Source of the DNA: Brevundimonas naejangsanensis
Lineage (GTDB): Bacteria; Pseudomonadota; Alphaproteobacteria; Caulobacterales; Caulobacteraceae
Length of the DNA stretch: 64,000 nt
Assembly (NCBI RefSeq): GCF_003627995.1
Contig: NZ_CP032707.1
Location: forward strand, 1,478,501-1,542,500
Reading direction: 5' to 3'
Below the pieces are notes generated by a model, which saw only the letters and a list, made by a program, of their open reading frames with translations, was not told where the DNA came from and made no database searches. Both the position numbers and the translations under genes were made by a program. Below, piece by piece: positions 6,758-15,266 of the stretch (its first letter is position 1; each line of letters opens with the position of its first letter).

Positions 6758-9372
6758 GATCGCCGGCCCGCTCCAATCGAACCCTCGCCTGTCGCGATCG
6801 AGGGCGAGGAGCCGCACGGCTGCGGCGCGGCGATGCGTTTGAGCCCTTCCGCGCAGGTCAGATAGATCACGACGACGACGCCCAGGGCGAGGACGATCGG
6901 CAGCGGCGGCGGCTCGAATCCGAACCATCGGCCGACAGGGCTGAAGGGCAGGGCCATCGCCGCCCCCAGGGCGCACAGCGACGAGACGGTCAGCAGGGGG
7001 CGCGGACGATCACGCCAAGGACGGTTCCGAGTCCGGATGATGAAGATGACGAGAATCTGCGTCGCCATGGACTCCAGGAACCAGGCGGTCTGGAACTGCG
7101 GCGGCGTGGCCTGGAACACGGCGATCAGCAGGCCGAAGGTCACCAGGTCGAACAGGGACGACAGCGGCCCCATGACGGCGGCGAAACGGACCAGGGCGCG
7201 CAGGTTCCAGACCTGGGGTCGGGCGACGGCTTCCGGCCGCACCGTGTCGAACGGAATGCCGACCTCGGACACGTCATAGAGCAGGTTGTTGAGCAGGATC
7301 TGCGTCGGCAGCATCGGCAGGAAGGGCAGGAACAACGACGCCGAGGCCATCGACAGCATGTTGCCGAAGTTGGAGCTGGCCCCCATGCGCACGTATTTCA
7401 GGATGTTCGCGAACGTGCGGCGCCCCTCCTCGACGCCGGCCGACACCACCTCCAGGTCGGACGCCAGCAGGATCATGTCCGCCGCCGCCTGGGCCACGCC
7501 GCTGGCGCCGGCGACCGACAAGCCGACGTCGGCGGCCTTCAGGGCGGGCGCGTCGTTGATCCCGTCGCCGAGGTAGCCGACCACCCCGCCGCTCGCCCGC
7601 AGGGCCTTCACCAGACGGGACTTCTGATCGGGCGCCAGGCGGCCATAGGCGTCGACCTCCCGAACCTGGACCGCGAGCGCCTCGTCGCTGAGGCGGGCGA
7701 CGTCCGCCCCGGACAGGACGACGTCGATCTTGAGCCCCACCAGGCCGGCCAGGCGCCGCACCACGACCGGATCGTCGCCGGAGAGGATTTTCAGCCGGAC
7801 GCCGGCGGCCGCCAGCTGGCCGATCGCGGCCGCCGCCGTGTCCTTGGGCGGGTCGGCGAAGGCGCACAGCCCTTCGAACACCAGGGCGGACTCGTCGGCC
7901 GCGGCCAGCGTCCGCTGATCTTGCGGCAGGCGTTTGCTGGCGACGGCCACGGCCCGCAGCCCCTGTTCGGCCAGGGCGTGAACCTGGGCCAGGACGGCGG
8001 CGCGTTCCCTGGGCCCCATGGCCGTCGAGTCGGCGTCGCTTCGCGTCGCCGTGCAAAGGGGCAGCACCGCCTCGGGCGCGCCCTTGGCGATGAGCAGGGG
8101 CCCCTCGGGCCCCGCCGCCAGGATCGAGCCGAGGCGGCGGTTGAAGTCGAAGGCGTGCCGGGCCGTCAGGGTCCAGCCTTCGGCGGCCTCGGGCGAGGGG
8201 GCGGCCAGGGCGGCGTCCAGGGCACCCCGGTCTCCGCCGAGGAGGGCCGCGACGGCGCCCAGTCGGGCAGGGCGCGGGGCCGCCTCGCCCGAGGGCGACA
8301 GGCTGCGGGCCAGGGTGATCTCGGCCGAGGTCAGGGTGCCGGTCTTGTCGGTGCACAGCACGGTCATGGCGCCGAGGTCGTGGATGGAGGCCAGGCGCTT
8401 GACGATCACCTTGCGCTTGGCCATCCGCACGGCGCCCCGGGACAGGGTCACGGTGGTGATCATCGGCAGCAGCTCCGGCGTCAGGCCGACGGCCAGGGCG
8501 ACCGCGAACAGCAGCGACTGCAGGACCGGCCGGCCGAACAGCACGTGCGCCGCCAGGACGATGAGCACGAGGGCGATCGTCAGCCGCGCTGTCAGCAGGC
8601 CGAACCCCCGCAGATCCCGCTCGAACGGCGACGTCTCGGCGGGTTGAGCCAGGGCCGAGGCCGCTGCGCCGAAGACGGTGGCCGCGCCGGTGGCGACCAC
8701 CAGGGCCACGGCTTCGCCGGTCTGGGCGACCGCCCCGCGAAACAGGGCGTTTGCGGCGTCGCCGGCGTTCGGGCTGGCGACCACGCCGGGGCGTTTCTCC
8801 ACCGGATAGGGCTCGCCCGTGAGCGCCGCCTCATTGGCCGTGAAGGCCGCGCTTTCCAGCACCAGGGCGTCGGCGGGGATGATGTCGCCCGCGCGCACCC
8901 GCACGATGTCGCCCGGCGCCACCGCCTCGACGGGGACGTCGACGAACGCGCCGTCTCGCTTGACCTCGGCGCGCAGGGCCACCGAACGGCGGAGCGCCTC
9001 GGCGGCGCGGCTGGCGTGGCCTTCCTGCAAGGTGTCGAGGCCGATAGACAGGGCCAGGATGGCGACGATGATGGCGCCGCCGACGGCGTCTCCGGTCCCT
9101 GCCGACACCAGGCCGGCCACCAGGAGGATCAGGGACAGCGGTTCGAGCAGCCGGCGGCCGACGGCGCGGACGGGGCCGGTGCGGCGCGGCGCGGCGTCGG
9201 CGTTCGGGCCGAACGCCTCGAGGCGTCTTGCGGCCTCGACGGCGCTCAGCCCCTCGGGGCTGCTGCCGAGGTCGGCGTAGAGCGCGCCCGGGGTCTGGGT
9301 CCAGAACGGGGGGCGGGACGCCGTGGGCGACCGGGAGGGGAGAGCGGCGCCAGGGGGAGCGCGCGGGTTCAT
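6754..9372 (-). CDS. mgtA: MgtA-like magnesium-translocating P-type ATPase
   Basis: An 872-residue P-type ATPase. It has an N-terminal cation-ATPase domain, TGEP (about residue 185), the Mg-type membrane motif GLTPELLPMI (about 296-305), the phosphorylation loop DKTGT (Asp342), and the hinge GDGINDAP. Ten or so membrane segments fit type IIIB pumps such as MgtA/MgtB, which import magnesium. The ATG at 9372 is the first in frame. An FNR-type site is centred at 9506.5, giving a predicted leader of about 90 bases. No Mg-sensing leader structure was recognised. Placement in an FNR-type cluster rather than under PhoP-like control is notable. Confidence 0.88.
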   Translation of the reverse strand: MNPRAPPGAALPSRSPTASRPPFWTQTPGALYADLGSSPEGLSAVEAARRLEAFGPNADAAPRRTGPVRAVGRRLLEPLSLILLVAGLVSAGTGDAVGGAIIVAILALSIGLDTLQEGHASRAAEALRRSVALRAEVKRDGAFVDVPVEAVAPGDIVRVRAGDIIPADALVLESAAFTANEAALTGEPYPVEKRPGVVASPNAGDAANALFRGAVAQTGEAVALVVATGAATVFGAAASALAQPAETSPFERDLRGFGLLTARLTIALVLIVLAAHVLFGRPVLQSLLFAVALAVGLTPELLPMITTVTLSRGAVRMAKRKVIVKRLASIHDLGAMTVLCTDKTGTLTSAEITLARSLSPSGEAAPRPARLGAVAALLGGDRGALDAALAAPSPEAAEGWTLTARHAFDFNRRLGSILAAGPEGPLLIAKGAPEAVLPLCTATRSDADSTAMGPRERAAVLAQVHALAEQGLRAVAVASKRLPQDQRTLAAADESALVFEGLCAFADPPKDTAAAAIGQLAAAGVRLKILSGDDPVVVRRLAGLVGLKIDVVLSGADVARLSDEALAVQVREVDAYGRLAPDQKSRLVKALRASGGVVGYLGDGINDAPALKAADVGLSVAGASGVAQAAADMILLASDLEVVSAGVEEGRRTFANILKYVRMGASSNFGNMLSMASASLFLPFLPMLPTQILLNNLLYDVSEVGIPFDTVRPEAVARPQVWNLRALVRFAAVMGPLSSLFDLVTFGLLIAVFQATPPQFQTAWFLESMATQILVIFIIRTRNRPWRDRPRPLLTVSSLCALGAAMALPFSPVGRWFGFEPPPLPIVLALGVVVVIYLTCAEGLKRIAAPQPCGSSPSIATGEGSIGAGRRS

Positions 9373-9499
9373 GGGGCGGCGAAGGCCTGTCGCCGGCCAT
9401 GGGGGGGATGGGCGTCGCGCCGGCTGTCCATGGGGAATCGCGCCTCAACCCCTGCGGTGGGGCCTGGCGTCGATCTGACGACCGGCCGTGCCGCGCGCA

Positions 9500-9513
9500 T
9501 TGACGACGGTCAA
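9500..9513. promoter_or_regulatory. FNR/FixK-type operator 5 (upstream of P-type ATPase gene)
   Basis: Inverted repeat TTGAC-GACG-GTCAA, centred 134 bases upstream of the ATPase ATG. It marks the right edge of the oxygen-limitation cluster; the next gene (S10 carboxypeptidase) has no such site. Confidence 0.75.
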
Positions 9514-9599
9514 GGCGCGGCGGATCGAGGCGCCCCCTGACCAAGGAGGCGATCGACCGGGTCGATTGCCTCGTCAGCCGTCAATCATCAGGCCGGGCC

Positions 9600-11147
9600 T
9601 TACCGGGCGCGGATGAAGGTCCGCAGGTCGTTGGACAGCTTCTTCAGGTCGTCGTCGCGCACGTACATCATGTGGCCGGCGTGATAGTAGTGCCACTGGA
9701 TGCGGCCGTCGGTCGGGAAGCCCGGCCGGTTCAGCGAATATTCGGCGCCGAAGAAGGGCGTGGCGAAGTCGTAGTAGCCCTGGCCCACCCAGACGCGCAG
9801 GCCGCTGTTCTCACGCAGGGCCCGGCCGATGTAGGGCGCCACGTTCAGGTAGGACGAGCCGCCGCGCGGGCCGCCGGCGATGTTCCAGTCCCAGTCGCGG
9901 GTGCCGCCGATCGAGGAATAGACCACGTCGGGCGAATACTTCAGCCCCTCGCGCGACCAGGCGTTCATGGCGGCGGTGTAGGCGCCGTCGATGCCGTAGA
10001 AGCTGGGGTCGTTGTCCGGGCGGTCGCCGGCGTTGTCGTAGTCGACGCCGGTGTAGCGGGTGTCCAGGCGGCCGATGGTCAGGCCGCGGTCGCGCAGCAG
10101 CTCCTTGTAGAAGCGGCTGGGCGACAGGCGCAGATTGGCGTTGCTCAGATAGGCCTGGGACACGCCGGTGTAGCGCGACAGCTGGGGCAGGATGGCCGCC
10201 CGCTCTTCGACCGTCAGGTCGTTGCCCTTCAGCAGCGCCGAGGCGTAGGGGCCGATGGCGAAGGCGCGCGCTTCGGCGACGAATTCCTCGACCGTGGCGG
10301 GCTTGTTGGCGACCTTGTCGTGATACCAGGCGGTGGCCGCCATGGACGGCAGGTTGGTGACGAAGCCCAGCTCATTGCCTGGGGCGTCGGCGGCCTGGCT
10401 GAAGTCGAGGATCGAGGAGATCAGCAGGATGCCGTTGATCGAGACGTCGGTGTAGCTGCCTTCCAGCTCGTTGATCACCGCCGCCGAACGGGTGGTGCCG
10501 TAGCTCTCGCCGCCGATGTATTTGGGCGCGTTCCAGCGGCCGTGCTCGTTCAGCCACAGGCGGATGAAGTCGGCCATGGACTTGGCGTCCTTGGTCACGC
10601 CCCAGTAGTCGGCCGGGTTGGTCTTGCCCAGGGCGCGGCTGAAGCCGGTGCCCACCGGATCGATGAAGACGAGGTCGGTGACGTCCAGCAGGGACTCGGG
10701 GTTGTCGATGATGGGGAAGGGCGGGGCGCCGTCGTCCTTGGCGTCCGAGGGCACGACCACGCGCTTGGGCCCGAAGGCGCCCATGTGCAGCCACAGGGAG
10801 CCCGAGCCGGGGCCGCCGTTCCACAGGAAGGTCACCGGCCGGTTCGGATCGACCGGGCCTTCCTTGATGTAGCTGTAGGAGACGATGGCCGCGAGCGGCT
10901 TGCCGTCCTTGTCCTTCAGATAGGTCTCGCCGGCGATGGCGCGGTAGGCGATGCGCTGGCCGCCGAAGACGCCGGTGTGGCGGGTCACGGAGACGACCGG
11001 GGGCGGGATGGCGGCGTCGGCGCGTTCCGGCGACGCGGCGGCCGGCCGAGGGGCCTCCTGGCCACGTTCTTGAGCCCCGTTCTGGGCCAGGGCCGGTCCG
11101 GCCAGGGCGAGCGCCGACACGGCGGCGGCGGCGAGCAGTCTCTTCAT
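9600..11147 (-). CDS. S10 family serine carboxypeptidase, secreted
   Basis: A 515-residue protein starting with a clear signal peptide (positive N-terminus, ALALAGPALA cut site). It then has the S10 motifs: the NGGPGS oxyanion segment, the nucleophile in GESYGTTR, the Asp region GQGYYDFATP, and the catalytic His in AGHMMY. It should trim C-terminal residues from peptides in the periplasm or outside the cell. The ATG at 11147 is chosen because the signal peptide starts there; the open frame extends to 11717 without support. The 242 bases between it and the next gene hold nothing I recognise. Confidence 0.9.
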   Translation of the reverse strand: MKRLLAAAAVSALALAGPALAQNGAQERGQEAPRPAAASPERADAAIPPPVVSVTRHTGVFGGQRIAYRAIAGETYLKDKDGKPLAAIVSYSYIKEGPVDPNRPVTFLWNGGPGSGSLWLHMGAFGPKRVVVPSDAKDDGAPPFPIIDNPESLLDVTDLVFIDPVGTGFSRALGKTNPADYWGVTKDAKSMADFIRLWLNEHGRWNAPKYIGGESYGTTRSAAVINELEGSYTDVSINGILLISSILDFSQAADAPGNELGFVTNLPSMAATAWYHDKVANKPATVEEFVAEARAFAIGPYASALLKGNDLTVEERAAILPQLSRYTGVSQAYLSNANLRLSPSRFYKELLRDRGLTIGRLDTRYTGVDYDNAGDRPDNDPSFYGIDGAYTAAMNAWSREGLKYSPDVVYSSIGGTRDWDWNIAGGPRGGSSYLNVAPYIGRALRENSGLRVWVGQGYYDFATPFFGAEYSLNRPGFPTDGRIQWHYYHAGHMMYVRDDDLKKLSNDLRTFIRAR

Positions 11148-11389
11148 CGATAGTCCCCCAAGGATCACGGCTCCCCCTCGAGAGCCGGGCGCGCGAACAG
11201 CGACGCCCAGCTGGAATGAGGCGGCAAGCGTCGCCGAATGTAAACCATCGGTTCGCGGCGGGCGGCCGGAATGCCTGGCCGGGCCGACGGGCGGTTTGCC
11301 GAAGAATATGCGGACCGGGGCGGCGGCGCGCCCGTCAGGGCCGGAGCGTTTCGGCGTTGATGCGAGCTCCGCCCGCCCTCTCGACGCCC

Positions 11390-11884
11390 TCAGCGCGCGG
11401 CGGTCCTCAGCGCGCGGGTCTCGCTGCTGATCCGCACGACCATCATGGTGGCGTTCAGGACGCTGAACGCCAGGGCGAAGCCGATCAGGCCGAACGCGGT
11501 CGGCAGGACGAAGATCTCGGCCGCCACCACGACATAGTTGGGGTGCGACAGGAAGCGATAGGGGCCGCGGCGGGTCAGGGGTTCGCCGGGCAGGGTGATG
11601 ATCCGCGTCGTCCAGCGCTCGCCCAGGGCAGCGATGACCCAGACCCGCAGGGCTTGCAGCCCGAGGAAGACGGCCAGCAGCCACGGATTCACGGCCCGGT
11701 CCCAGGCCAGCAGCCACAGCCCCGCCAGCCAGGCCGCATGCAGGGCCACGATGAAGGGATAGTGGCCGGCCCCGGTCTCGACCGCTCCGCGCGCCAGCAG
11801 CCGGCGGGTGTTGCGCCGGGCCAGGACCAGTTCGCCGAGGCGCTGGGCCGTGACCAGGGCGAGCAGGGCGACGGACAGGATCAC
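11390..11884 (-). CDS. Isoprenylcysteine carboxyl methyltransferase (ICMT) family protein
   Basis: A 164-residue integral membrane protein with four to five hydrophobic segments and the ICMT signature GPYRFLSHPNYVVVAAE near the middle. The start is a GTG that overlaps the stop of the polyketide synthase gene by four bases (GTGA), so the two are translationally coupled. By analogy to the Bacillus subtilis BpsA-BpsB pair, where a homologous enzyme O-methylates alkylpyrones made by the type III synthase, this protein probably methylates the neighbouring synthase's product. That role is inferred from context. Confidence 0.85.
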   Translation of the reverse strand: MILSVALLALVTAQRLGELVLARRNTRRLLARGAVETGAGHYPFIVALHAAWLAGLWLLAWDRAVNPWLLAVFLGLQALRVWVIAALGERWTTRIITLPGEPLTRRGPYRFLSHPNYVVVAAEIFVLPTAFGLIGFALAFSVLNATMMVVRISSETRALRTAAR

Positions 11885-12927
11885 GACGCGTCCAGCGTCA
11901 CCGTGCTGGCGGTGAATCCCGGTCCCAGTGCGGTCAGGACGGAGGTCGGCGGCAAGCCCGCGCGCCGCGCCCGCTCCAGCACGAAGAGCACCGTCGGCGC
12001 CGACATGTTGCCGTGCTCGGCCAGGACCGCGCGCTCGTGGTCCAGGGTTCCGGTCTCCAGCGACAGCGCCCCTTCCAGGGCGTCGATCACCTTCACGCCG
12101 CCGGGATGGCAGAGAAAGCGGTCGACGTCGTCGAGGCCCATCTCCTGGGTCGCCAGCATCGCCTCCATGGCGGGGCGAAGCTGCTTTCTGGCGAAGGGGG
12201 GAATGGCCCGGTCGAAGATGACGCCGAAGCCGGTTTCGCCGACCCGCCAGCCCATGATGTTCAAGGTGTCGGGCCAGGTGTGCTCCGCCGTCCCCGCGAT
12301 GCGGGCGAAGCCCTCGCCCGTGCGCAGGACGCAGGCCGCCGCGCCGTCGCCGAACAGGGCGGTCGCCACGATGTCGGCCTTGCTGAGTGCATCCATGCGG
12401 AACGACAGGGTGCAGAGCTCCACGACCACCAGCAGGACCACGGCGCCCGGCGTGGCGCGCGCCAGCTTGCCGGCCAGGGCCAGGCCCGTCGTCCCGCCCG
12501 CGCAGCCCAGGCCGAACACCGGCACGCGCGCCGCGTCGGGCCGGAACCCCATCCGCTCCATGGCGCGGGCCTCCAGGCTGGGGGTGGCGATGCCGGTCGA
12601 GGACACGGTGACGACGGCGTCGACCTCGGCCGCCGTCAGGCCCGCCTCGTCCAGCGCGGCCTGGGCCGCCTGGGCGAACAGGTCGACCGCGACGGCCAGA
12701 TAGGCCTCCGTCCGTTCGGGCCAGTTGCGCGGCTGCATGAACCAGTCGATCGGCACGGCCGACTGGCGGGTCAGGATGCCCGCCGTGCTGAACACCGGCG
12801 CCATCCGGTCGAAGCCGGGGAAGCGGTCCTGAAGCAGGTCGCGCGCGGCGGCGGCCACTTCGTCCTGGCGCAGGATGTTGGGCGGCGAGGCCGTGGACAA
12901 TGCCAGCAGGGCGACGGGCGGCGGCAT
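11881..12927 (-). CDS. Type III polyketide synthase (alkylpyrone/alkylresorcinol synthase-like)
   Basis: A 348-residue chalcone-synthase-fold enzyme with the full catalytic triad: Cys142 (GLGCAGGTTG), His274 (CHPGGVKVID) and Asn307 (HGNMSAPT). Bacterial members extend fatty acyl-CoA with malonyl-CoA to alkylpyrones or resorcinols that enter the membrane. It starts 10 bases after the cupredoxin stop and overlaps the methyltransferase start by four bases, so the three genes form an operon. The exact product cannot be read from sequence. Confidence 0.9.
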   Translation of the reverse strand: MPPPVALLALSTASPPNILRQDEVAAAARDLLQDRFPGFDRMAPVFSTAGILTRQSAVPIDWFMQPRNWPERTEAYLAVAVDLFAQAAQAALDEAGLTAAEVDAVVTVSSTGIATPSLEARAMERMGFRPDAARVPVFGLGCAGGTTGLALAGKLARATPGAVVLLVVVELCTLSFRMDALSKADIVATALFGDGAAACVLRTGEGFARIAGTAEHTWPDTLNIMGWRVGETGFGVIFDRAIPPFARKQLRPAMEAMLATQEMGLDDVDRFLCHPGGVKVIDALEGALSLETGTLDHERAVLAEHGNMSAPTVLFVLERARRAGLPPTSVLTALGPGFTASTVTLDAS

Positions 12928-12936
12928 GGGGCGGCC

Positions 12937-13350
12937 CTAGTCGACGATCACCGTGCCCTTCATGCCGAAGGCCGAGTGCATGAAGTGGGTGCAGCGGAAG
13001 GCGTAGGAGCCTGCGGTGTTCGGCGTCAGGCGCAGTTCGACCCCGCCTTCCCGGACCTCGACCTTGCCGTTGCGGATCAGGGCGGCGGTCGTCGGGTCCA
13101 GCGTCGAGGCCGCGAACAGCTCGGGCGCCGAGAAGCTGTGCGAGCCGCCGGCGTCGACCAGCCGCAGCACGACGGGAACGCCGCGTCGAAGGTGCACGGT
13201 GGAGGGCGTAAAGTCGAAGTTCTTCAACTGCATCTCGACCACCATCGGCCCCGCCTCCTGGGCCGATGCCTGGGCTGAGGACGGGGTCGAGGACGCGGGC
13301 AGGGCGACGATCAGGGCGGCTGCGGCGATCATGAGGCCAGTGCGAAGCAT
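12937..13350 (-). CDS. Secreted cupredoxin-like copper protein
   Basis: A 137-residue protein with an N-terminal signal peptide followed by one cupredoxin domain. Copper ligands are visible as the first His in GGSHSFSAPE and a C-terminal Cys-His-Met set in RCTHFMHSAFGMKG, which is a type 1 copper arrangement. The ATG at 13350 is preferred over an upstream in-frame TTG because the signal peptide begins there. It is first in an operon with the type III polyketide synthase. A redox link to that pathway is possible but unproven. Confidence 0.82.
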   Translation of the reverse strand: MLRTGLMIAAAALIVALPASSTPSSAQASAQEAGPMVVEMQLKNFDFTPSTVHLRRGVPVVLRLVDAGGSHSFSAPELFAASTLDPTTAALIRNGKVEVREGGVELRLTPNTAGSYAFRCTHFMHSAFGMKGTVIVD

Positions 13351-13534
13351 GGGCGTCGATCCTTCCCGAAACCTCTCCAACGCCCGCGATCGAACGCGGG
13401 TTCAATTTCTGCCGGCATGAGGTTTTGGGCGAGCTGTCGCTGCTATCGAACCGGCCTCAAGTCCGAGCGCGGTCCTTCCTCGGCCAGGCGATCTCCCGAA
13501 TGAGGAGCGGTTCCGAAATGCCTAAGGAAAAGAA

Positions 13535-13609
<75 letters not shown>

Positions 13610-13679
13610 GCCTGTTTTGCGGCCCGTCCGACTGGTGTGTCGGTGGGCGGGAAGGCGGCGTCTATAACCCGCAGTTCGC

Positions 13680-13711
13680 GGGGGCCGCAAGGGGCTTGGG
13701 CCCCCTTTTTT
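13680..13711 (+). terminator. Terminator-like hairpin
   Basis: Seven-pair stem GGGGGCC/GGCCCCC with a 12-base loop followed by six T on the plus strand. No plus-strand gene lies directly upstream, so it may stop antisense transcription or simply be chance. On the minus strand, where cpdR ends nearby, it has no T tract. Confidence 0.4.
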
Positions 13712-13726
13712 CGTCTTTTCTTTCGC

Positions 13727-14083
13727 TTAGGCCGCGATCATGCGTTCGACCTCGTTCACCAGGTCGCGCAGGTGGACGGGCTTGGACAGGACCTTGGCCT
13801 GGGGCGAGGCCTGGGCGGCGGTCAGGGCGACGGCGGCGAAGCCGGTGATGAACATGATGCGCAGGCCCGGCTGGCGGCCCGCGGCGACGCGCGCCACCTC
13901 GATGCCGTCGGCGCCGGGCATGACGATGTCGGTCAGCAGCAGGTCGTAGGGGCCCTGGTCCAGGGCGTCGATGGCGTCGTCGCCGTTCTCGCAGTCGATT
14001 ACCTCGTGGCCGGCGCGCTGCAGCGCCCGCGTGAGGAAGCCCCGAAGCGACGCGTCGTCTTCGGCCAAAAGAATCCGTGCCAT
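13727..14083 (-). CDS. cpdR: CpdR-type single-domain response regulator
   Basis: A 118-residue stand-alone receiver domain. The N-terminus ILLAEDD holds the acidic pocket, Asp52 in LLLTDIVMPG is the phosphoacceptor, and LSKP supplies the conserved Lys. The RGFLTRALQRAGHEV stretch and the FITGFAAVAL segment match my memory of Caulobacter CpdR. That protein, when unphosphorylated, primes ClpXP to degrade PdeA, CtrA-pathway and chemotaxis substrates. It is divergent from the N-formylglutamate amidohydrolase gene. Naming is from recognition and would be settled by a simple alignment. Confidence 0.88.
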   Translation of the reverse strand: MARILLAEDDASLRGFLTRALQRAGHEVIDCENGDDAIDALDQGPYDLLLTDIVMPGADGIEVARVAAGRQPGLRIMFITGFAAVALTAAQASPQAKVLSKPVHLRDLVNEVERMIAA

Positions 14084-14211
14084 GAGTGAATCGGCGCCCC
14101 TTAGAATCCGGCCGGGACCCTAGCCTCGCGCGGGTAAACCGGCGATGAAAATGTCACTCCGGGGCTTTGCTTAGGCCGGGCGCCGCGCGCCGAAGCAGGC
14201 TAAGGCGAAGC

Positions 14212-15033
14212 ATGGTCGACACCGCGCCCTTCGAGATTCTTCCGGCCCAGGGCGGGCGGACGACGCCGCTGGTCTTCGCCTCGCCGCATTCGGGCGAGGT
14301 CTATCCCGCCGACATGGAGGCCGCCGTGTGCGAGCGGTCGCTGCGCAGCGCCGAGGACGCCGCCGTGGATCGACTGATCGACGCCGGGCCGAGCGAGGGC
14401 GCGGTCCTGATCGCGGCGCGCATCGGCCGGGCCTATGTCGACCTGAACCGCGCCCCGGACGATTGGGATCCGGTCCTGATCGCCGACGCCCCCGAGGGCG
14501 CGGCCTCGCCCAAGGCCCAGGCCGGCTACGGCGTGGTTCCGCGTCTGGCGGGCGACGGCCGTCCTCTCTATGCGCGGCGGCTGACCCTGGCGCAGGCGCA
14601 GGCGCGCGTTGCCCAGGTTCACGCCCCCTATCATGCGGCCCTGGCTGGGCTGATGACGACGACGCGCGCGCGGTCGGGCCGGGCGGTGCTGATCGACTGG
14701 CATTCCATGCCCGCGCGGGCGACGAATGGGGCGGTCGACGTGGTGCTGGGCGATCGGCACGGGACCAGCTGCGACCCGGCCCTGACGCGGCGGCTGCGGC
14801 GGCTGTTCGAGGCGCAGGGCCTGGTCGTCGGCCTGAACCACCCCTACGCCGGGGGCTACGCCACCCAGGTCTGGGGGCGGCCCGGCGAGGGCTTCGAGGC
14901 GGTGCAGGTGGAGTTGAGCCGGGCGCTGTACTGGGACGAGGCGGCGGCCGCGCCTTCGGCGGGGTGGAAGCGCTGCCGCACGGCGGTGCGGCGCGTCATC
15001 GCCGCCCTGTGCGCCGATCCCGCCCTGGGCTGA
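14212..15033 (+). CDS. N-formylglutamate amidohydrolase family protein
   Basis: A 273-residue zinc hydrolase family protein. The N-terminus carries the metal-site segment LVFASPHSGEVYP, the middle LIDWHSMPA, and the C-terminal half VGLNHPYAGGYATQ, all family hallmarks. Relatives hydrolyse N-formylglutamate in histidine degradation or N-carbamoyl and other acyl amino acids. No hut genes are adjacent, so the substrate is uncertain. The ATG at 14212 has AAGGCGAAG upstream. Confidence 0.87.
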   Translation: MVDTAPFEILPAQGGRTTPLVFASPHSGEVYPADMEAAVCERSLRSAEDAAVDRLIDAGPSEGAVLIAARIGRAYVDLNRAPDDWDPVLIADAPEGAASPKAQAGYGVVPRLAGDGRPLYARRLTLAQAQARVAQVHAPYHAALAGLMTTTRARSGRAVLIDWHSMPARATNGAVDVVLGDRHGTSCDPALTRRLRRLFEAQGLVVGLNHPYAGGYATQVWGRPGEGFEAVQVELSRALYWDEAAAAPSAGWKRCRTAVRRVIAALCADPALG

Positions 15034-15055
15034 GCGCGCCCGGCGGGCAAAAAAG

Positions 15056-15080
15056 AGCCGCGCCAAACGGCGCGGCTTTG
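15056..15080. terminator. Bidirectional-type terminator after the amidohydrolase gene
   Basis: Nine-pair stem AGCCGCGCC/GGCGCGGCT with loop AAAC, preceded by A6 and followed by TTT. It can act on the plus-strand gene ending at 15033 and, through the A-run, on transcripts from the minus strand. The rest of the 233-base gap holds no recognised feature. Confidence 0.7.
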
Positions 15081-15266
15081 GAAAGTCTATAGGGAGGAAA
15101 CGCCCAGGAAGGGCAAGACGCTCGAAAGCGTCGAAAGCAACCTAGTTTGCAGCGCACAAATGTTCAAGCGCCGATTCCGCCTGCCTCCATCACAGGCTGT
15201 TACGAAACATAGCGCTATCCGTTACCTGGCGGGTCGAGCGAATGCTGCACTTGCGAAGGGCGCGGT

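Noticed and set aside
11148..11389. A regulatory RNA or gene in the gap between the carboxypeptidase and methyltransferase genes
   Set aside because: No promoter, hairpin with T tract, or coding pattern could be supported.
9600..11717. A start for the S10 carboxypeptidase far upstream of 11147
   Set aside because: The signal peptide begins at 11147; the upstream 190 codons are low-complexity.
11390..13405. One 671-codon minus frame covering cupredoxin, polyketide synthase and methyltransferase
   Set aside because: Only its last 164 codons match a protein (the ICMT-family gene). The rest is the wrong frame of the two genes upstream.
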